DNA of 53,072 nucleotides from Acidobacteriota bacterium (GCA_029776225.1 JAKOTR010000047.1:1-53072), one strand, 5' to 3'; positions 41,918 through 49,863 are shown, counted from the first letter of the stretch. Numbers and translations: made by a program. The notes: generated from the sequence alone by a model not told the origin.

Positions 41918-43315
41918 GCTGGTGTAACATCCTTTCTGTAAATTCCGTTCAGAGTGGTTGAGTTCGGATTTGTTTGGGGCCGGAGCGGAGGCGAGGGAAC
42001 CGAGCCGCAGCGGAGGGCCCAAACAAATCCGGCCGGCCTTGTGCCGGGCGGGCCAAATCTGTTTTCCTTTTCGGAACGACGAATTCTCAGGAAAGGAAAC
42101 CGACGTGGCCCACCAGCCCGACTCTACCGTAGTCGAAACGGTTGTTCAACTGCTTTGTGAATCCGGCCTCTCCCAGATGGCGGAGGCCGTGCGAATCATG
42201 CTCAACGAGGCGATGCGCATCGAACGCTCTCAGGTGATCGAGGCGGAGCCGTACCAGCGGAGCGATCACCGAAGAGGCTACGCCAACGGCTTCAAGCCGA
42301 AGACGCTGGACACGCGTCTCGGGACGATGACGGTCCAAGTGCCGCAAACCCGTGGTGTGGCGTTCTATCCTTCAGCGCTGGAAAAAGGCGTCCGCAGCGA
42401 ACGTGCGCTGAAGCTGGCTGTCGCGGAGATGTATGTGCAAGGAGTGTCGACCCGCAAGGTGACTGAGGTCATGCAGCAACTCTGCGGCCTCGAGGTGTCC
42501 AGCACCCAGGTGAGCCGCGCCGCCCAGTTGCTCGACGAGGAGTTGAGCGCCTGGCGTCAGCGGCCGATCGGGGAGATGCCGTACTTGGTGCTTGACGCCC
42601 GATACGAGAAGGTTCGGCATGGCGGGTCGGTGATTTCCTGCGCCGTTCTGATCGCGGTCGGGATCACTCCGGACGGGCACCGGACGCTGTTGGGCGTGAG
42701 CGTCTCGTTGAGCGAGGCGGAAGTGCATTGGCGGGAGTTTCTCGGCAGCCTGCAGGATCGCGGGTTACACGCGGTCCAACTGATCGTCAGTGATGACCAT
42801 GCGGGCCTGAAGGCCGCCCGAGAGGCACGCTTTGCCGGCGTTCCTTGGCAGCGCTGCCAGTTTCACCTTCAGCAGAATGCCGGCCATTACGTGCCCCGGA
42901 TCGGGATGCGTGGCGAGCTGGCTGCGGATCTGCGCGCCATCTTCGACGCCCCGGACCGCGCTGAAGCTGATCGGCGGCTGGAACTGACGGTGCGTAAGTA
43001 CGAGAGAACCGCGCCGAAGCTCGCGGCTTGGCTATCGGCCAACGTTCCCGACGGTCTGACCGTATTCGCACTGCCGGCCGCACACAGGCGCCGGCTGCGA
43101 ACGTCGAATCTGCTCGAGCCGCTAAACAAAGAGATCAAGCGCCGCACCAGGGTGGCCACCCTTTTTCCGAACGAGGCCGCCCTTCTGCGCCTGGTCAGCG
43201 CTGTGCTGATGGAAATCAGTGAGGAGTGGGAGACCGAGAAGCTGTACCTACGAATGGAAAACAGTGGACCGCTCACGCGGGAAGAATGAATTTACAGAAA
43301 GGGGCTTGCTTTATC
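41918..43315 (+). mobile_element. IS256-family insertion sequence, complete, 8-bp target duplication
   Basis: 1,398 bp. The 15-bp inner repeat CCTTTCTGTAAATTC (41931-41945) is inverted at 43288-43302 (GAATTTACAGAAAGG). Both ends lie 13 bp further out at equal distance, giving 28-bp imperfect ends. GGTGTATC flanks the element directly at 41910-41917 and 43316-43323 as the target duplication. Removing it rejoins a 125-bp left flank after the integrase to the 340-bp right spacer. The perfect duplication suggests a relatively recent insertion. Confidence 0.8.
42105..43289 (+). CDS. IS256-family transposase (Mutator type)
   Basis: 394 aa from a GTG at 42105, with GGAAAGGA 8 nt upstream; the open frame reaches back to 41958 in the element's leader. 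The DDE residues sit in 'MPYLVLDARYEKVR' (first Asp), 'VQLIVSDDHAGLKA' (second Asp) and 'RTSNLLEPLNKEIKRRTR' (Glu), with the 'WQRCQFHLQQNAGHYVP' region characteristic of the family. The stop codon overlaps the right inverted repeat, common in compact ISs. Full length, so probably active. Confidence 0.92.
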   Translation: MAHQPDSTVVETVVQLLCESGLSQMAEAVRIMLNEAMRIERSQVIEAEPYQRSDHRRGYANGFKPKTLDTRLGTMTVQVPQTRGVAFYPSALEKGVRSERALKLAVAEMYVQGVSTRKVTEVMQQLCGLEVSSTQVSRAAQLLDEELSAWRQRPIGEMPYLVLDARYEKVRHGGSVISCAVLIAVGITPDGHRTLLGVSVSLSEAEVHWREFLGSLQDRGLHAVQLIVSDDHAGLKAAREARFAGVPWQRCQFHLQQNAGHYVPRIGMRGELAADLRAIFDAPDRAEADRRLELTVRKYERTAPKLAAWLSANVPDGLTVFALPAAHRRRLRTSNLLEPLNKEIKRRTRVATLFPNEAALLRLVSAVLMEISEEWETEKLYLRMENSGPLTREE

Positions 43316-43323
43316 GGTGTATC

Positions 43324-43662
43324 CGCCTGCTTGCCTCAACGCGCTGCGGCAGTTCAGTCGTAAGCCTCGCGCGTGAGGCACCCTCATCATAGACGTTCAG
43401 CGCCAGGTCCAAGTGGATTAGAGTCACGTCGCGAGCGGCTGAACTGGCTTTTGATTCAGTGTCGAAATGGATCATACGCCCGAGGACTGGGCCCTCCGTT
43501 CGTTCGCGAAGTCCACCATCGCGCATGTCTAACTTTTGTACTTTGTAACTACTTTTGACTTGCCATCCTTACAAGATCACAGTATATTTCCGATGATATA
43601 AGAGTATTTAACTTGATGCGTGAGGACATGTAGGCAACCAAATCTCAGAATTTAAGGAGGAT
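43324..43662. other. non-coding spacer upstream of the toxin operon
   Basis: About 340 bp without a supportable gene. The part 43540-43650 is AT-rich (TTGACT at 43555-43560, TATATT near 43583) and ends with an AAGGAGG Shine-Dalgarno at 43654-43660, so it likely carries the promoter for the secreted-protein/toxin operon. Spacing between the candidate boxes is not ideal and I do not claim exact elements. Confidence 0.4.
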
Positions 43663-44481
43663 ATGCCTTTGACTATGAGGACGCTCAGTTCGCTTTTCAC
43701 ACGGGCGACGCGAGGCGCGGTCTTGGTGTTTACAGTCAGCGCACTCTTGACCGTGCAGCTACCGGGGCAAACGCAGGAGGGCGGCGCTGTATCGAAAAGA
43801 ATGCTGTACCGGCACTTTCTCGCCCATGTTGCGCTTCTGGATGCTGACACCAAGCCAATCAGCACTTTGGATTCGAGAAGGCCGATCGACCTATACCCCA
43901 GCCGGGTGGGCTTGCCTGCCGCCAAGTTCTCACAGGTGAGAGCCATCGCGCGGCATCTCGATGCCGCCATCCGCGCGAAAGATGAACAGGCAAGGGAAGT
44001 GATTCGGAGATTCCGTCTGTCGATTGCAAACCAGCAAACGTCGGGCGGGCAGTTGCCGCCTCCCCCGCCGGAGCTTGGCGATCTGCAACGGCAGCGCGAT
44101 CAATTGATTCAAAATTGCCTGGATCTGCTCGCAGCCCAGCTTGGTCCAACCGACGCGGCGCGTCTTGACACATTCGTTGAGCAGGTGTTTGCGCCGAAGG
44201 CGCGCGTGCAGCGAGTCGCCATTCCGCGATCATACGATCCCGGGACAAATCCGTTACCCCCGTTGGAGAGGCAAGACAAATGTGAGCGCTACGTGAACCA
44301 CAGGTCCCCGCAGCCAGGAGCGCTTATTTGGGAAGGCGCTCCGGCTGAGCGCTCTGATTCCGCTTCCATTGATCCGGCAGCCAGGCGGGCAGATCACGAA
44401 CGCGCAGCGACGGCAGGTTTACCAGCAACTGCGTCAGGTACAGTTGCGGATCCACATCGTGCCGGCGGCAACTGCTGGTGA
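43663..44481 (+). CDS. secreted protein of unknown function, stop codon destroyed by IS66 insertion
   Basis: 272 codons as it now reads, but only residues 1-206 are original. A signal peptide (VLVFTVSALLTVQLPGQ), a helical region with 'HLDAAIRAKDEQAREVIRRF' and a proline stretch 'GGQLPPPPPELGDLQRQRDQ' are visible. Start: the ATG at 43663 is very close to the SD; a TTG at 43669 has better spacing. Before the insertion the gene ended '...LERQDK' TGA; the IS66 element replaced the last two bases of the stop, so translation now enters IS sequence for 66 codons. Its original neighbour, 18 nt on, was the toxin gene at 46800. Function unknown. Confidence 0.72.
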   Translation: MPLTMRTLSSLFTRATRGAVLVFTVSALLTVQLPGQTQEGGAVSKRMLYRHFLAHVALLDADTKPISTLDSRRPIDLYPSRVGLPAAKFSQVRAIARHLDAAIRAKDEQAREVIRRFRLSIANQQTSGGQLPPPPPELGDLQRQRDQLIQNCLDLLAAQLGPTDAARLDTFVEQVFAPKARVQRVAIPRSYDPGTNPLPPLERQDKCERYVNHRSPQPGALIWEGAPAERSDSASIDPAARRADHERAATAGLPATASGTVADPHRAGGNCW

Positions 44482-46006
44482 GGCTCGCCAAGATTGCCGC
44501 CGTCCGGCCGCCGCGCGCGTTGCCCACAAACAGCGAGTTCTTGCGGTTCAGAACCACCCGCTTCATCTCGCGTTCGCTCACGTTATTGTCGATTGGCACG
44601 GCCCCATCCGAGCAGAACACGTTCAGTTCCTGCCACTGGCTTAGAACGTAGCTCACCGCCTCCGCCATCGGATGCTTGGGAAGCAACTGTTGCTTCCAGC
44701 CCGCAAGCTTCTCCTTGAAGCCCGCCAACACCGGCGCCGAACTGCCCTGGCGTAACTGGAGCCGTTCGGCCGCCGGCAGGTCCTGAGCCTGCCGCTCCAC
44801 CGCGTAGAGCGCGCGCACCAACTCCACCGCTTCCCGCGCGATTTCAGGAGCCGCCTTTTCCGCCTCGACCAGCTTTCTCCGCGCATGCGCCCAGCAGCCC
44901 GCGCGCGTGATCTCGTTGCCGGCCACCACGCCGTTGTACCCGGCATAGGCGTCGGCCAGCAGAATCTCCCGGTAATCTTTGAGGAAATACTTCGGACCGT
45001 CGCGGCCCCGGTTGAGGGTGAAGTCGAAGACGTTGTACGGGTTTTCCTGGTCGCCCACGTACACCCACATCCGCGCCTTCGCCGCCTTGCCCCGGCTCAG
45101 CATCGGCATGATCGTGTCGTCGGTGGCAACGACGTGCGAGGCCCGCACCCGCTCCCCCATCAGTTCATACAACGGTTCGGCCAGCTCCGCCACATCGCCG
45201 CACCAGACCGACTGCGTGGCCCGCGAGATCTCGAATCCCTGGCGCGCGAAGATATCTTCCAGCCGGTAGAGCGGCAGGTAGTCGGAGAACTTACTGGTGA
45301 CGATGTAGGCCAGCAGTCCCGGCCCGGCCAGCCCTTTGTCGATGGGCGCTTCCGGCTTGGCCGCGGTCTCGATGCTCGGGTTCGAGCCACTGTTCTCGCA
45401 GGCCGGACAGGCGTACTTTTTGCGCACGTGCTGAATGCGTTCGAAATGGCCGGGAAAGTACTCGATCTGCCAACTCTCCTCGGCGCCGATCTCGCGGCGC
45501 TCCGCGCCGCAGCACGGGCAGGCCCGCTCGTCTCGGCTGAGTTCGTGAACGTGAGTGGTGATGGGGAGATTTTCGAAGTTCGCCAGATTGCGCCGGCCTT
45601 TGCGCCGCTTGACGCGCCGCAGTTCCTCGGCCGGTTCCGCCGCCGGGGGAACGTCATCGGGATGAACCGGCTTGCGGTCCAGTTCCGAGGCGAAGTCGAG
45701 CAGCATCTGGGCCACATCGCCGCTCGATTCGAGCCGGTCCGCGCGCGGGCCGTAATACCACTTCTTGTAGCGTTCCAGTTCCTGCTCGAGCCGCAGCTTC
45801 TCGATGTGGAGTTGTTCGGCGCGGCGCTTGTGCTGTTCGGCGCGGCGCTGTTGTTCCTCGGCACGGTGTTTCTCGCGATCGCGTTCCACAAGCAGCGAGC
45901 GCACCATCGCCTTCAGCAATTCGCTATCCTCCGGTAACCCAACTAACTCTGTGCCGTCCACCGTCACAGATATTAGGGCGTAATTATCCGGATGTGAGTT
46001 ACTCAC
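44324..46006 (-). CDS. tnpC: IS66-family transposase TnpC
   Basis: 560 aa. The N-terminal coiled-coil (about 35-85, RAEEQQRRAEQHKRRAEQLH) is followed by 'YKKWYYGPRADRLES', a zinc-finger region with 'ERACPCCGAERREIGAEESW' and 'YACPACENSG', and the IS66 catalytic core ('HVVATDDTIMPML', 'LLADAYAGYNGV', 'GCWAHARRKLVEA', 'SEREMKRVVLNRKNSLFVGN'). Full length for the family, so likely functional. It starts 4 nt after the TnpB stop. Confidence 0.94.
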   Translation of the reverse strand: MSNSHPDNYALISVTVDGTELVGLPEDSELLKAMVRSLLVERDREKHRAEEQQRRAEQHKRRAEQLHIEKLRLEQELERYKKWYYGPRADRLESSGDVAQMLLDFASELDRKPVHPDDVPPAAEPAEELRRVKRRKGRRNLANFENLPITTHVHELSRDERACPCCGAERREIGAEESWQIEYFPGHFERIQHVRKKYACPACENSGSNPSIETAAKPEAPIDKGLAGPGLLAYIVTSKFSDYLPLYRLEDIFARQGFEISRATQSVWCGDVAELAEPLYELMGERVRASHVVATDDTIMPMLSRGKAAKARMWVYVGDQENPYNVFDFTLNRGRDGPKYFLKDYREILLADAYAGYNGVVAGNEITRAGCWAHARRKLVEAEKAAPEIAREAVELVRALYAVERQAQDLPAAERLQLRQGSSAPVLAGFKEKLAGWKQQLLPKHPMAEAVSYVLSQWQELNVFCSDGAVPIDNNVSEREMKRVVLNRKNSLFVGNARGGRTAAILASLTSSCRRHDVDPQLYLTQLLVNLPSLRVRDLPAWLPDQWKRNQSAQPERLPK

Positions 46007-46010
46007 TTAC

Positions 46011-46394
46011 TTACTTTTTCTCGCCGCGTTCATAGCGCGGAACGCGCTTCAGCCGCGACATGTCGATGCCGTCCAGCACCATCGCCAATTCGCTGGCCCG
46101 CAGCTCCACCGAGCGCGCCCCGGCCTCCACTTCCGGCAGCTTGAAGACGCCCGCCTCCAGGCGTTTGTACCATAGCACGAAGCCGTCGCGGTCCCAGACA
46201 AGGATCTTCAGCCGGTCGCCGCGGCGCGAGCGGAATACGAACAAGTGGCCGCCCAGCGGGTCCTGCCCGATGACCGTCTTCACCCGTTCGGCGAGGCGGT
46301 CGAAGCCGCAGCGCATGTCGGTCGCTTCGGCCGCCAACCAGATCCTTGTCGCCTGCGCCCGGTCCAGCGCGCGCAGACTTGGAAGGCTGGTCAA
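46011..46394 (-). CDS. tnpB: IS66 accessory protein TnpB (Orf2)
   Basis: 127 aa. 'TRIWLAAEATDMRCGFDRLA', 'GGHLFVFRSRRGDRLKILVW' and 'DRDGFVLWYKRLEAGVFKLP' are the hallmark of IS66 Orf2 proteins. Needed for transposition in IS66 elements with three ORFs. It overlaps tnpA by 4 nt. Confidence 0.94.
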   Translation of the reverse strand: MTSLPSLRALDRAQATRIWLAAEATDMRCGFDRLAERVKTVIGQDPLGGHLFVFRSRRGDRLKILVWDRDGFVLWYKRLEAGVFKLPEVEAGARSVELRASELAMVLDGIDMSRLKRVPRYERGEKK

Positions 46395-46732
46395 GCCCGC
46401 GCCTCCAAAACGGCCAGCACGGCGCGCAGGTGGTTCGCGTCAAAGCCCGGCCCCACCATGACGCTGCGCCCGCAACCCAGACGAATTTCAATGGCGCGGC
46501 TCTGCGCTGTTGCCGGCTGCGCCGGCGCCCCCACGACCTGTAGTTCGACGAACGATTCCGCCGCGGCCTGGCGTAGCCGCCGCTTCCAGGCGAAAAACTG
46601 CGATACGGGCAGGCCGCGGTCCCGGCAGAACGCCGCTATGCTCTGGCCGCTCGCGCCCTGCTCCGCAACCAAGCGTCTCCACTTCGCCCACGCTTCCTGT
46701 CTGCGCTCTTGCATATCCCAACTGTGGGCCAT
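46391..46732 (-). CDS. tnpA: IS66 accessory protein TnpA (helix-turn-helix)
   Basis: 113 aa. The N-terminal half is an HTH of the IS3/IS66 type ('WRRLVAEQGASGQSIAAFCR', 'DRGLPVSQFFAWKRRLRQ'), followed by a strand-rich tail ('IEIRLGCGRSVMVGPGFDAN', 'LRAVLAVLE'). It is the first gene of the element and overlaps tnpB. Confidence 0.9.
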   Translation of the reverse strand: MAHSWDMQERRQEAWAKWRRLVAEQGASGQSIAAFCRDRGLPVSQFFAWKRRLRQAAAESFVELQVVGAPAQPATAQSRAIEIRLGCGRSVMVGPGFDANHLRAVLAVLEARA

Positions 46733-46799
46733 CGCGCCGCCGCTCTCAAGATGGGGTTGGCGTAGCGCTCACAGACAAATGACCGTGCGGAGGATTGAA

Positions 46800-47843
46800 A
46801 TGAAGCTGGCGAGAATGATCATGCGGACGGCGTTGATGTTGGTGGCGGCGGTTGTGGCAGCTGCGAGCGCGCGGGCGCAAATGGTCTACGGAATCAGCGC
46901 CGTAGTCAACCTTACCGACACAACGATCAGCACCTACTCGGCAACAGAGCTTGATTATTGGGCGGACGCCTATTACGACGCTTACGTTGAGGGTTATCTG
47001 TTTCAGAACGGCTGGCTGTATGGATGGGGAAGCGCGAGCAGTGGGAGCTATTCAAACATCGCCTACGGCTATATGAACAAGCCGGCCATAGGCGGAGCTG
47101 TGTACCAGATCGAGAGCGACCACTATGTGGTGGCGGCCTATGCGTACACAGATCCCTACGGAACCCCCTATTTCAGCAATCCACTCGGATACTATTTCCT
47201 CTCCACCGGCGGAGGTTCAACGGATAACGCAATACCATTCGGGCCCGCCGACGGACCGACCTATGTAACCGTGCAATACGGCTATTTGGGCACGACGGCC
47301 GTGCGGGCCTATACGCCAACGGCGCTGCTGAGCAACGGTAGCTTGGCGAATGCTACGGCGGAATGGTCGTCGAACGGCGACGGGACGTACAACGTTAACG
47401 TCAGCGCTCCCGCGTACAACATCCTCGAAGAATACAACTTCCTGCAAGCGGCAACCGTGACTTCATTCCCGCCGTGCACCATCGGCGAGCCTCGGCTCTG
47501 CGCTCTCTGGAACGGCGTTCGAGTGTTGGCAGAGGTCGCGCTGTTGGCGGGAGCTGCCGTCCAGGGATTATACAACGTCTGGTCGCAACGCGTCCCTTGT
47601 CCGTACGGCTGGCCAGGCGATGACGGGGCGGTGGCTCCTGGACCTGACTGGACGTGGCAAGGAAACGGACCTCCCGGCAGTTCTGAAGGAAACTGGGTCA
47701 AGAATAATCCGAATGGCCGCCAGGAAAGCCTGCATCCCGATCTCAATCATCCCGCTCCCAAAGCCCCGCATTGGGACTACAAAGATCCGGGTGGAAAATG
47801 GTGGGATGTTTGGAAAGACGGCACAATGACGCCGAAGAAGTAG
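46800..47843 (+). CDS. secreted protein with C-terminal polymorphic-toxin (Ntox37-like) domain
   Basis: 347 aa from the ATG at 46800, with GGAGG 7 nt upstream; the reading frame is open far upstream into the IS. Signal peptide at 1-27 (LMLVAAVVAAASARAQ). Residues 28-215 are Tyr/Gly-rich beta structure (DYWADAYYDAYVEGYL). After a hydrophobic patch and 'WSQRVPCPYGWPGDD', residues 281-347 look like the Ntox37 (polymorphic toxin type 37) fold: 'GPDWTWQGNG', 'ESLHPDLNHP' (309-318), 'PHWDYKDPGGKW' and 'DGTMTPK'. This family is a predicted nuclease toxin. The next gene, 5 nt on, is a candidate immunity protein. The export route is Sec rather than an obvious T6SS or CDI carrier, which is unusual. Confidence 0.75.
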   Translation: MKLARMIMRTALMLVAAVVAAASARAQMVYGISAVVNLTDTTISTYSATELDYWADAYYDAYVEGYLFQNGWLYGWGSASSGSYSNIAYGYMNKPAIGGAVYQIESDHYVVAAYAYTDPYGTPYFSNPLGYYFLSTGGGSTDNAIPFGPADGPTYVTVQYGYLGTTAVRAYTPTALLSNGSLANATAEWSSNGDGTYNVNVSAPAYNILEEYNFLQAATVTSFPPCTIGEPRLCALWNGVRVLAEVALLAGAAVQGLYNVWSQRVPCPYGWPGDDGAVAPGPDWTWQGNGPPGSSEGNWVKNNPNGRQESLHPDLNHPAPKAPHWDYKDPGGKWWDVWKDGTMTPKK

Positions 47844-47848
47844 GAACA

Positions 47849-48493
47849 ATGAAAGAAATTCAGTTGGAGAATAACGCGATTCCGCTGTTTCGCGAGCGGC
47901 TCCGGGGTAGCCTCGGCCTAGGCCCTTACTTGGAGCAGCACATCGCGGGCGGTAGCTTATGGGTGTGGGCACCTGAGGTGTCCACCCCCATCGACCTGGG
48001 CCGGCTCAACGAGGATATTTTTTACCCAGCGTCTACGGATCTTGAGTCTACGCTGACCAATGCGCTCCTGCGGTATTTCAAGACAGATCCGAGCGCGGTG
48101 CTCGTCGCCGATACCGCATACCGGTTGGAGCACGCGCGCCCGGACTCGCTCCAGTGGTTCTCGCTGGATTCCTTCCATGATCCCGGGCAGCGCAGAATTT
48201 GCGCCTTTCTAACAGGTGCCGCGGCGGATGAGAAGGCGGTTGAAGAGCTAGTGGCGGTCGCGAGTCCCTATCCGACCACTCTCGTTTTTACCTCCTTAAC
48301 ACACGCGGCGGATCTTACCCCAGGGGTCTATCTTGATCCACGGAACGCTGTTTTGCAAGACCTGGTGCAGGCAGTGAAGCACGTTCTTGTGGGGGTTTTC
48401 GACGAGCGAACGATGCTGATCTGGAGCAGTGCTGGCGCGCCTCCCCTCGCGTGCCTCGATGTGGACGCGGAAGGCCTGCACCGTCGCCTTTGA
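47849..48493 (+). CDS. candidate immunity protein for the adjacent toxin
   Basis: 214 aa from the ATG at 47849, with AGTAGGA across the toxin stop. It is cytosolic (no signal peptide), acidic and alpha/beta: 'LYFPAS'-like strand segments, 'LVADTAYRLEHARPDSLQWF', 'KAVEELVAVASPYPTTLVFT', 'LQDLVQAVKHVLVGVFDERT'. I do not recognise the family. Position directly after a toxin gene, small size and lack of export signal are the usual properties of immunity proteins; this is inference from context. Confidence 0.6.
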   Translation: MKEIQLENNAIPLFRERLRGSLGLGPYLEQHIAGGSLWVWAPEVSTPIDLGRLNEDIFYPASTDLESTLTNALLRYFKTDPSAVLVADTAYRLEHARPDSLQWFSLDSFHDPGQRRICAFLTGAAADEKAVEELVAVASPYPTTLVFTSLTHAADLTPGVYLDPRNAVLQDLVQAVKHVLVGVFDERTMLIWSSAGAPPLACLDVDAEGLHRRL

Positions 48494-48603
48494 GAACACC
48501 GGCCGGCCCTGCCCGTTCCACTAGGCGAAAATTCCTCGAGGGCGACGGCGAGAGCGTAGGCGCGTTTCGAGTGCGGCGAGCGTACGCCGTCGAGCAGAAA
48601 CGG

Positions 48604-48780
48604 CTAACAACCGACGAGTTTAAGCCCGATCCGATCATTGGGTGCGTGAGCCAGGTCCTGCCGGCTGCCGAGGTAGCGCTCGGTCGTCTGGATGCTGGCA
48701 TGGCCGAGCAGCATCTGGATCTGCTCCAGCTCGCCAGCGCGCCGCCGGCGCCGCGGCAGAGTTTCGCGCACGTGCGCCGA
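48604..48780 (-). pseudogene. tyrosine recombinase, C-terminal fragment
   Basis: On the minus strand, 'ELEQIQMLLGHASIQTTERY' and 'LGSRQDLAHAPNDRIGLKL' are the last helices of a XerD-like integrase, including the third histidine (LLGHAS) and the nucleophile tyrosine (TTERYLG). Upstream the frame degrades ('HVRETLPRRRRRAG' in place of the HxLRR box). A pseudogene remnant. The 110 bp between the immunity gene and this fragment contain nothing supportable. Confidence 0.72.
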
Positions 48781-48804
48781 TAATGCCGAACGCGGCATTA
48801 TCGG
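48777..48804. repeat. 12-bp perfect hairpin plus TTATGCCGAA repeats
   Basis: CCGATAATGCCG (48777-48788) and CGGCATTATCGG (48793-48804) pair perfectly around AACG. The same word follows as TTATGCCGAAT (near 48809) and ATTATGCCGAAT (near 48824), and returns as ATTATGTCGAAT near 49750. Repeats of this kind next to integrase fragments look like the end of a recombinase-borne element. Confidence 0.55.
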
Positions 48805-48887
48805 CGTTATGCCGAATGCCGGATTATGCCGAATCGCTCCGTCTGCGGCCCCCGGCGGGCCGCTCGGACCTGGATTGTGCGGACTGC

Positions 48888-49032
48888 GGTTTCGGGCCTG
48901 ACCCTCTTCCACGAATACTTCGACGGCGATACCGGCCGCGGCCTCGGGGCCAGCCATCACACCGGCTGGACCGCCCTCATCACGCGCCTGCTACTCGACG
49001 CTGCCCGCGACCGTGATTTCGAACGGCGCTGA
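48888..49032 (+). pseudogene. glycoside hydrolase (MGH1/glucosidase-like), C-terminal fragment
   Basis: Frame of '[20 protein letters not shown]' and '[20 protein letters not shown]', ending at TGA 49032. The '[22 protein letters not shown]' pattern is the C-terminal signature of MGH1-like (GH63-type) alpha-glucosidases. Only ~45 residues remain. It lies between recombinase fragments, so it is debris from another locus. Confidence 0.6.
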
Positions 49033-49199
49033 TATACGGTCGTCGATGACGGCCACCACCGGCTGCGGGCCGCCGGCAACTTCCTTCGCCAGCAGAATCG
49101 TGATCGCGTACACCCCCGGGCTCGCCCTCAACCGGCTCCACCGCGCCTACGGGCTGGTGATCGATTCCGCCCACGTTTACCCGGACCCGCTCCGGCGCG

Positions 49200-49417
49200 A
49201 CCGAGTCCGCCAGCATCGGGCCCGCGCGGCTGGGATCAAAACCAAGATCGGCAACCACAGCCTGCGGGCGACGGGCATTACCGATTACCTCAAGAATAAC
49301 GGCACCCTCGAACACGCGCAGGCGATGGCCAACCACTCGTCACCGCGCACGGCGAAGCTCTGCGACCGGCGAGCAGATGAAATCAGCATCGATGAAGTCG
49401 AGCGGATCGGGATTTGA
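49200..49417 (+). pseudogene. tyrosine recombinase, C-terminal fragment
   Basis: 'AAGIKTKIGNHSLRATGITD', 'YLKNNGTLEHAQAMANHSSP' and 'RTAKLCDRRADEISIDEVER' match the end of phage-type integrases (H-x-x-R box as HSLR; final helix 'EHAQAMANHSSPRTAKLCD'). The catalytic tyrosine of 'KLYD' is replaced by Cys, so this is non-functional even if translated. A different recombinase lineage from that at 48604 or 50092. Confidence 0.75.
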
Positions 49418-49863
49418 GGGATAGAGATCTTCGAGCTGCTATTCTGCCAAAGCTCCCGTAACTATGGGAGCAGAGTTTGGCAAAGCGGCCGAGGGTTTTT
49501 GCTAAATGAAACCTGGCCCTAAGCAATTGCATCTTGGACTGCTTAAGATGTCGTGCATCTATCTTTATGGTAATGCGGCCCGCTCGGGCATGGCATCAAC
49601 ACTCTTCGTTTCGAATCAGATCTACCGGAGGAAAGGGGCGAAAAATCTGCGCCGTCAATACTGTACTAAAAAACTTTTGGGCGCTTCCGGCTTCTTAGAT
49701 TAGCAGGCCGCGGAAAAACGCCGATTTCTGGCGAAATCTGCAACCCGCATTATGTCGAATCAGCTGGACAGGCGCCCTGAAGCGCACGTGAAGAGGGTAA
49801 GTGCTTGTGACTGCGGCTCATTCTGCCCGCTTTCGCCGCGGGCGGGCACACTTCTCCCCTGGC
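49418..49863. other. non-coding graveyard spacer
   Basis: About 450 bp without a supportable gene. It holds a nested hairpin (49445-49482, described separately), an A-rich stretch (TACTAAAAAACTTTT near 49670), a CGCC-GATTTCT-GGCG hairpin near 49727, and an ATTATGTCGAAT motif near 49750 related to the repeats at 48809. These look like ends of eroded mobile elements. Confidence 0.4.
49445..49482. repeat. nested inverted repeat (possible recombination site or terminator)
   Basis: Outer arms TGCCAAA (49445-49451) and TTTGGCA (49476-49482) enclose inner arms GCTCCC (49452-49457) and GGGAGC (49466-49471), with AGAG asymmetrically between on the right side. The stem is followed by GAGGGTTTTTG shortly after, so a terminator is possible, or a folded recombination site. 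Confidence 0.45.

Larger units (their letters stand above)
44282..46772 (-). mobile_element. IS66-family insertion sequence, complete, 8-bp target duplication
   Basis: 2,491 bp. The ends are GTGAGCGCTACG (44282-44293) and its reverse complement CGTAGCGCTCAC (46761-46772), the usual GTGAGCG/GTAAGCG start of IS66 ends. AGACAAAT is duplicated directly at 44274-44281 and 46773-46780. It contains tnpA, tnpB and tnpC in order, all on the minus strand and full length. The 8-bp duplication is the IS66 norm. Confidence 0.92.

Noticed and set aside
44885-45937. 350-aa plus-strand ORF inside the IS66 element
   Set aside because: Antisense to the clearly real tnpC; no family features.
49013-49417. Full-length plus-strand protein of 134 aa
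   Set aside because: Only the last ~70 residues are integrase-like; the first half has no coding character and the catalytic tyrosine is lost, so it was called a fragment.
49506-49703. 65-aa plus-strand ORF in the spacer
   Set aside because: No RBS, no motif and odd composition; judged fortuitous.
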